Assembly: GCF_013450155.1 (NCBI RefSeq)
Contig: NZ_JACCKD010000004.1
Coordinates: forward strand, 548,657 to 612,656
From: Haloechinothrix aidingensis
GTDB lineage: Bacteria; Actinomycetota; Actinomycetes; Mycobacteriales; Pseudonocardiaceae
Length of the DNA: 64,000 bases
Reading direction: 5' to 3'
Shown: piece after piece, positions 60,240 through 64,000 of the stretch
How the letters are laid out: every line of letters begins with the position of its first letter
How positions within the stretch are numbered: the first letter of the stretch is position 1
Translations under genes and position numbers: made by a program
The notes under the pieces: model-generated
What the model was told of the DNA's origin: nothing
Database searches by the model: none
What the model saw: the letters and a program-made list of their open reading frames with translations, nothing else

Positions 60240-61241
60240 GTGCGCAACGCATCCACACCACGCATCGCGGTGATCGCGCTCGGCGGCACGATCGCCATGA
60301 CCCGGTCGCCGGACGGGGAGGGTGCGGCACCCGAGCTGGACGCCGACAACCTGCTCGAGGCGGTTCCCGGCCTGGCGGAGCTCGACGTCCAGCTGACCAC
60401 GCACACCCTCCGGTCCGTGCCGAGCCCGTCGTTGAGCCTGGCCGACCTGTCCGAGCTCGCCACGCTCGTCGACAAGCTCGCCGATTCGGATACCGACGGC
60501 GTCGTCGTCACCCAGGGCACCGACACCCTGGAGGAGTCGGCGTTCTTCCTGGACCTCACCGTGCGCGCGGACATCCCGCTCGTGGTGACCGGCGCGATGC
60601 GCAGCCCCAGCCTGGCCGGGGCCGACGGTCCCGCCAACCTGCTCGGGGCGATCGCGGTCGCGGCCGAGCCCGCCGTGCGCGGCCTCGGCTGCCTCGTGGT
60701 GATGTCCGACGAGATCCACTCGGCCAGGCACGTCCGCAAGACACACACCACCAGCACCGCGGCCTTCGCCTCACCGGACACCGGCCCGCTCGGGCACCTC
60801 GTGGAGGGCAGGACCCGCCTGCTGACGCGACCGGGACCACGCACCGTCCTGCCCCGGCCGGACGCCCCCGGCCCGCGGACCGTGCCGGTCGTCCCGACCG
60901 CGCTCGGCGACGATCTCGCGCTGCTCCAGCCCTACCGGCCGGGGCTGGACGGGCTGGTCGTCGCCGGGTTCGGGGCGGGACACGTGCCGGAAACCACGGT
61001 CGACCTGCTCGCCACCTATGCCGCGCGGGTACCTGTGGTGCTGGCCACCCGCACCGGGGCTGGTGCGGTGCACCACGCCAGCTACGGCTATCCGGGCTCC
61101 GAGCAGGACCTGCAGCGGCGCGGGCTGATCAACGCCGGGTTCCTCGACCCGTTCAAGGCCCGCATCCTGCTGGTCCGGCTGCTGGAGCGCGATGCCGGCC
61201 ACACCGAGATCTCCGACACGTTCGCCGAACTAGCGGGCTGA
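60240..61241 (+). CDS. L-asparaginase (type I/II fold, AnsA family)
   Basis: Classical asparaginase of 333 residues. The first catalytic Thr is in LGGTIAMTRSP (about residue 13). The second motif is GVVVTQGTDTLEE with the Thr-Asp pair, followed by GAMRSPSLAGADGPANL and the Lys in HVRKTHTTST. Start uncertain: GTG 60240 was preferred over GTG 60204, which has no ribosome-binding site. No signal peptide; cytosolic. A second, unrelated asparaginase lies at 25.3 kb. It separates two cobalamin operons. Confidence 0.9.
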   Translation: MRNASTPRIAVIALGGTIAMTRSPDGEGAAPELDADNLLEAVPGLAELDVQLTTHTLRSVPSPSLSLADLSELATLVDKLADSDTDGVVVTQGTDTLEESAFFLDLTVRADIPLVVTGAMRSPSLAGADGPANLLGAIAVAAEPAVRGLGCLVVMSDEIHSARHVRKTHTTSTAAFASPDTGPLGHLVEGRTRLLTRPGPRTVLPRPDAPGPRTVPVVPTALGDDLALLQPYRPGLDGLVVAGFGAGHVPETTVDLLATYAARVPVVLATRTGAGAVHHASYGYPGSEQDLQRRGLINAGFLDPFKARILLVRLLERDAGHTEISDTFAELAG

Positions 61242-61315
61242 CCTGCCCCGCAGTGCCACCTCCAAGCTCTGGTCCGACCGCACCGCCGGTCAGCGGCTCG
61301 GATACCGTGCGAGGC

Positions 61316-62572
61316 GTGCCCCCCGCGAACCAACCCACGAACGACGTGCTCACCGTCGTCGGTATCGGTGCCGACGGCTGGTCGGGCCTGACGGACGGGG
61401 CCCGGGAGGAGATCGGCGCGTGTGACGTGCTGTTCGGCGGCCGCCGCCAGCTCGACCTCGTCCCGGCGTCCGTCCCGGCGACCAGGGTGGAATGGCCGAG
61501 TCCGCTGCTTCCCGCGCTGGACGGGCTGCTCGCCGAGCACGCCGGGCGGCGCAGGTGCGTACTCGCCAGCGGCGACCCCCTGCTGTCCGGGATAGCGACC
61601 ACGCTGATCACACGCTACGGGCAGGCGCCGGTCCGCGTCGTGCCCGCGCTGTCCTCGGTGACGCTGGCACGGGCCAGGCTCGGCTGGTCGTTCGAGGAGA
61701 CCGAGGTGATCAGCTCGGTCGCGCGCAGCGTGGACCGTGTGGCCAGGGCGCTGGCGCCGGGCAGGCGGCTACTGGTGCTGTCGTCGACGGCCGGCACACC
61801 GGGCGAGGTCGCCGGGCTGCTGGCCGACCGCGGCTACGGGGCGAGCACCCTGACGGTGCTGGAGAACCTCGGCGCGGACGGCGAGCGCAGCTACCAGGGC
61901 ACCGCGCGCGACTGGTCGCACCCGCCGGGTGCCGACCTCAACGTCGTGGCCGTCGAGTGCGCCGCCGACGCGGGCACGGTCCCGCACGCCACCGTCGCGG
62001 GCCTGCCCGACGACGCGTTCGAGCACGACGGCCAGATCACCAAGCGGGACCTGCGGGCAGCTGCGCTGGCCCGGCTCGCCCCGATGCCGGGCCAGTTGTT
62101 GTGGGACATCGGCGCGGGCGCGGGCAGTGTCGCTGTGGAGTGGTGCCGGGCGCACCCGAGTAACCGGGCGCTGGCCCTCGAGCGCGACCCCACGCGGGCC
62201 GCGCGGATCGAACGCAACGCGCACCTGCTCGGCGTGCCCGACCTGCGTGTGGCCACAGAGGCCGCACCGGACGGCCTGCCAGCGGACGAGCGCCCGGACG
62301 CGATCTTCGTCGGCGGTGGGGTGAGCGCGCCGGGGATGGTTCCGGCCTGCGTCGACACGCTCGCGCCGGGCGGCAGGCTCGTCGCGCACGCGGTGACCGT
62401 GGAAGCCGAGTCCGCCCTGCTGGCCGCGTATCGCGACTACGGGGGCGAGCTCGTCCGCATCGGCGCCGAACACGCCACACCGCTCGGCGGGTTCACCGGC
62501 TGGCAGCCCGCCCGGACCGTCACCCAGTACAGCCTGCTCGTCGGCGAGCCGGGCCAGCACAGCTCCGGCTAG
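61316..62572 (+). CDS. cobL: Precorrin-6Y C5,15-methyltransferase (decarboxylating) CobL
   Basis: Bifunctional CbiE-CbiT-type enzyme of 418 residues that methylates C5 and C15 and decarboxylates the C12 acetate. The N-terminal tetrapyrrole methylase domain has VVGIGADGWSGL and LASGDPLLSGI. The C-terminal Rossmann methyltransferase has LLWDIGAGAGSVAVEW and AIFVGGGV. GTG 61316 lies 7 nt after TACCGT, consistent with a leaderless transcript; upstream codons (from 61253) are possible. Forms an operon with cobM. Confidence 0.94.
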   Translation: MPPANQPTNDVLTVVGIGADGWSGLTDGAREEIGACDVLFGGRRQLDLVPASVPATRVEWPSPLLPALDGLLAEHAGRRRCVLASGDPLLSGIATTLITRYGQAPVRVVPALSSVTLARARLGWSFEETEVISSVARSVDRVARALAPGRRLLVLSSTAGTPGEVAGLLADRGYGASTLTVLENLGADGERSYQGTARDWSHPPGADLNVVAVECAADAGTVPHATVAGLPDDAFEHDGQITKRDLRAAALARLAPMPGQLLWDIGAGAGSVAVEWCRAHPSNRALALERDPTRAARIERNAHLLGVPDLRVATEAAPDGLPADERPDAIFVGGGVSAPGMVPACVDTLAPGGRLVAHAVTVEAESALLAAYRDYGGELVRIGAEHATPLGGFTGWQPARTVTQYSLLVGEPGQHSSG

Positions 62573-62585
62573 GAGGGAACACGAG

Positions 62586-63359
62586 ATGACCGTGCATTTC
62601 ATCGGGGCCGGACCGGGAGCGGCGGATCTCATCACCGTCCGCGGTCGTGACCAGCTCGGGCAGTGCGCCGTGTGCCTCTACCCCGGCAGCCTCACCCCGG
62701 TCGACCTGCTCGCGCACTGCCCGGGCGAGGCCCGGATGATCGACACCGCCGAACTCACCCTCGACGAGATCGTCGACGAGCTGATCGGCGCCCACACCGG
62801 CAGCACCGGCGACGGCCCCGTGGTGGCCCGCCTGTGCTCGGGCGACCCCTCGGTCTACAGCGCGGTCGCCGAGCAGATGCGCAGGCTGGACGCGGCCGGT
62901 GTGCCGTACGAAGTCACCCCAGGCGTGCCCGCGTTCGCCGCAGCGGCCGCGACGCTCAAACGCGAGCTCACCGTGCCGACCGTGGGGCAGAGCCTGGTGA
63001 TTACCCGCACGCAGGCGCGATCCACCGCCATGCCCGAGGGCGAGGATCTGGCGACGTTCGCCGCGAGCGGTACCACGCTGGCGGTGCATCTGGGGGTGGG
63101 TCGCATCGAGCAGGTGGTCGAGGAGCTCCTGCCGCATTACGGTCCGGACTGCCCCGTCGCCGTGGTCGCCCACGCCAGCCAGCCCCAGGAGCAGGTGGTG
63201 CGTGGCACGCTCGCCGGGATCGCGACACGGGTGCGTGACGCGGGCATCTCCCGCGCCGCCACCATCTTCGTAGGTAAAGTTCTGGCCACAGAGGACTTCC
63301 CGGACAGCTTCCTCTACTCGAAGGGCCGGGACCGGCGCACCCAGCCGGAGTCGCTCTGA
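62586..63359 (+). CDS. cobM: Precorrin-4 C11-methyltransferase CobM
   Basis: S-adenosylmethionine-dependent methylation of precorrin-4 at C11. The 257 residues start with VHFIGAGPGAADLITVRG and contain YPGSLTP, LCSGDPSVYSAVAEQM and EVTPGVPAFAAAAA, the tetrapyrrole methylase signatures. GGAGGGAACACGAG precedes the ATG, 13 bp after cobL. The next gene is convergent, so this short operon carries only cobL and cobM. Confidence 0.96.
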   Translation: MTVHFIGAGPGAADLITVRGRDQLGQCAVCLYPGSLTPVDLLAHCPGEARMIDTAELTLDEIVDELIGAHTGSTGDGPVVARLCSGDPSVYSAVAEQMRRLDAAGVPYEVTPGVPAFAAAAATLKRELTVPTVGQSLVITRTQARSTAMPEGEDLATFAASGTTLAVHLGVGRIEQVVEELLPHYGPDCPVAVVAHASQPQEQVVRGTLAGIATRVRDAGISRAATIFVGKVLATEDFPDSFLYSKGRDRRTQPESL

Positions 63360-63365
63360 GCCGGA

Positions 63366-64000
63366 TCAGAACGGCGGGTCGCCCGGTGGGTCGGTGCCGC
63401 TGGTCGTGCGGCCGGTGGGCCGGTCCAGTGTGGATGGCTTCCGGGCCTCGGCTGGTGGGCGCCGGTGGTGGGTGTAGGTGCGTCCGGTGGGGGTGGTGAT
63501 GGTGCTGGTGCCACTACTGGGGTTGTGGTGGAGGGTCCAGTGGGGGTGGTCCTTCATCCGGTGGTGCCATCGGCATTTGGCGCCGCCGTTGGTGTGGGCG
63601 GTGCTGCCGTTCTGGCCGCGTGCCCATCCGTGGAGGTGGTCGTAGTCGCTGTGCTGGGCGGGCCGGTGGCAGCCGGGTGCGGTGCATTCGGCGTCACGCA
63701 CGGCGACCAGGTCGCGGATAGCGGTGGTGGGCCGGTAACGCCTGCGTCCCACGTCCAAGACGGCGCCGCTGGCGGGGTCGGTAAGGACCTTGCGCCACAC
63801 ACTGTGCCGGCTGGCCATGATCTGGCGGGCGATGGGTGCGGGCAGCGGCCCGTAGCCGGACAGTTCGCAGCCCGTATCCGTCATGCCCAGCGCCGCATCG
63901 ACCGGCATGTGCAGGAACACCGTCGCCGCCCCCTCCGGGGCGGCCACGTCGGGATCCTGCCCCAGCAGCAGGGTGGCGTGGACATCGGCCCGCAACTGGT
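63366..64000 (-). CDS. DUF222/HNH endonuclease-domain protein, 5' part outside window
   Basis: C-terminal part of a DUF222-type protein with an HNH nuclease domain: ECTAPGCHRPAQHSDYDHLH and GGAKCRWHHRMKDHPHW hold the Cys and His residues of the HNH fold. The tail is Pro/Thr/Arg-rich. These genes are multi-copy in actinomycetes and often repeat-like. The frame continues beyond the right edge, so the N-terminal DUF222 region is missing. Convergent with cobM, 6 bp away. Confidence 0.88.
   Translation of the reverse strand, partial: QLRADVHATLLLGQDPDVAAPEGAATVFLHMPVDAALGMTDTGCELSGYGPLPAPIARQIMASRHSVWRKVLTDPASGAVLDVGRRRYRPTTAIRDLVAVRDAECTAPGCHRPAQHSDYDHLHGWARGQNGSTAHTNGGAKCRWHHRMKDHPHWTLHHNPSSGTSTITTPTGRTYTHHRRPPAEARKPSTLDRPTGRTTSGTDPPGDPPF

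Noticed and set aside
1..64000. tRNA or rRNA genes
   Set aside because: No cloverleaf with a T-loop GGTTCGA-type motif or rRNA segment was recognised in any intergenic region.

Overview
The window is GC-rich actinomycete chromosome. Starts alternate between ATG and GTG, neighbouring genes are joined by 1-4 nt stop/start overlaps, HTH/DUF397 pairs and an EspG/PPE-like secretion locus are present, and cobalamin genes appear in an order also known from mycobacteria. Together this suggests a Pseudonocardiaceae-like organism (Amycolatopsis/Saccharopolyspora relatives); genus is not resolved. No rRNA, tRNA, CRISPR array or transposase was found.

Layout. (1) 1-13.5 kb: the end of a D-serine dehydratase-like gene, then a phenylacetate (paa) locus. 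paaZ-A-B-C-D-E runs leftward and paaK rightward from a shared control region; paaI and the TetR gene paaR lie further right. Three copies of one palindromic site define a likely PaaR regulon. A P450/hydrolase pair with a divergent IclR regulator is embedded in it. (2) 13.6-16.0 kb: an ArsR sensor divergent from a P1B-4 (SPC/HEGST) metal-exporting ATPase. (3) 16.0-23.7 kb: a complete protocatechuate/beta-ketoadipate operon, pcaI-J-F-H-G-B-D-C, closed by an IclR regulator, with an excellent promoter overlapped by palindromes. Both aromatic routes meet at 3-oxoadipyl-CoA, cleaved by PcaF; paaF, G, H and J are not in the window. (4) 23.7-28.7 kb: a DHPS homologue, a lipoprotein, asparaginase II with a CRP-like regulator, an SMP-30-like protein and a phosphatase. 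(5) 28.7-41.8 kb: lipid metabolism (acyl-CoA dehydrogenase cluster with TetR, acyl-CoA ligase, fused fatty acyl-CoA reductase), plus HrpA helicase, MarR and small unknowns. Two of the lipid genes share a 20-bp palindromic operator.

(6) 42.4-49.7 and 54.5-63.4 kb: cobalt and cobalamin. A B12 riboswitch precedes cbtB-cbtA (cobalt uptake). cobQ-cobD and cobU-T-S follow; then cobC-cobB-cobO, an unusual 75-residue tandem-repeat gene and a fused chelatase subunit behind a second B12 riboswitch; then cobL-cobM. (7) Between these, 49.8-54.4 kb holds an HTH/DUF397 pair and a type VII secretion accessory operon (WXG-like helical protein, DUF3558 lipoprotein, PPE-like Gly-rich protein, EspG-like protein). 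The right edge cuts a DUF222/HNH gene.

The least explained feature is the array at 57.58-57.82 kb: three 75-bp units, each carrying its own GGAGG-N5-ATG, inserted between the chelatase gene and cobO as a translationally coupled ORF and flanked by a 15-bp direct repeat. Other structure outside genes includes a 173-bp element with 20-bp terminal inverted repeats at the paaE stop codon, a 55-bp dispersed repeat (about 89% identical between two copies, both between convergent genes), and a perfect 24-bp-stem hairpin over the hrpA stop.
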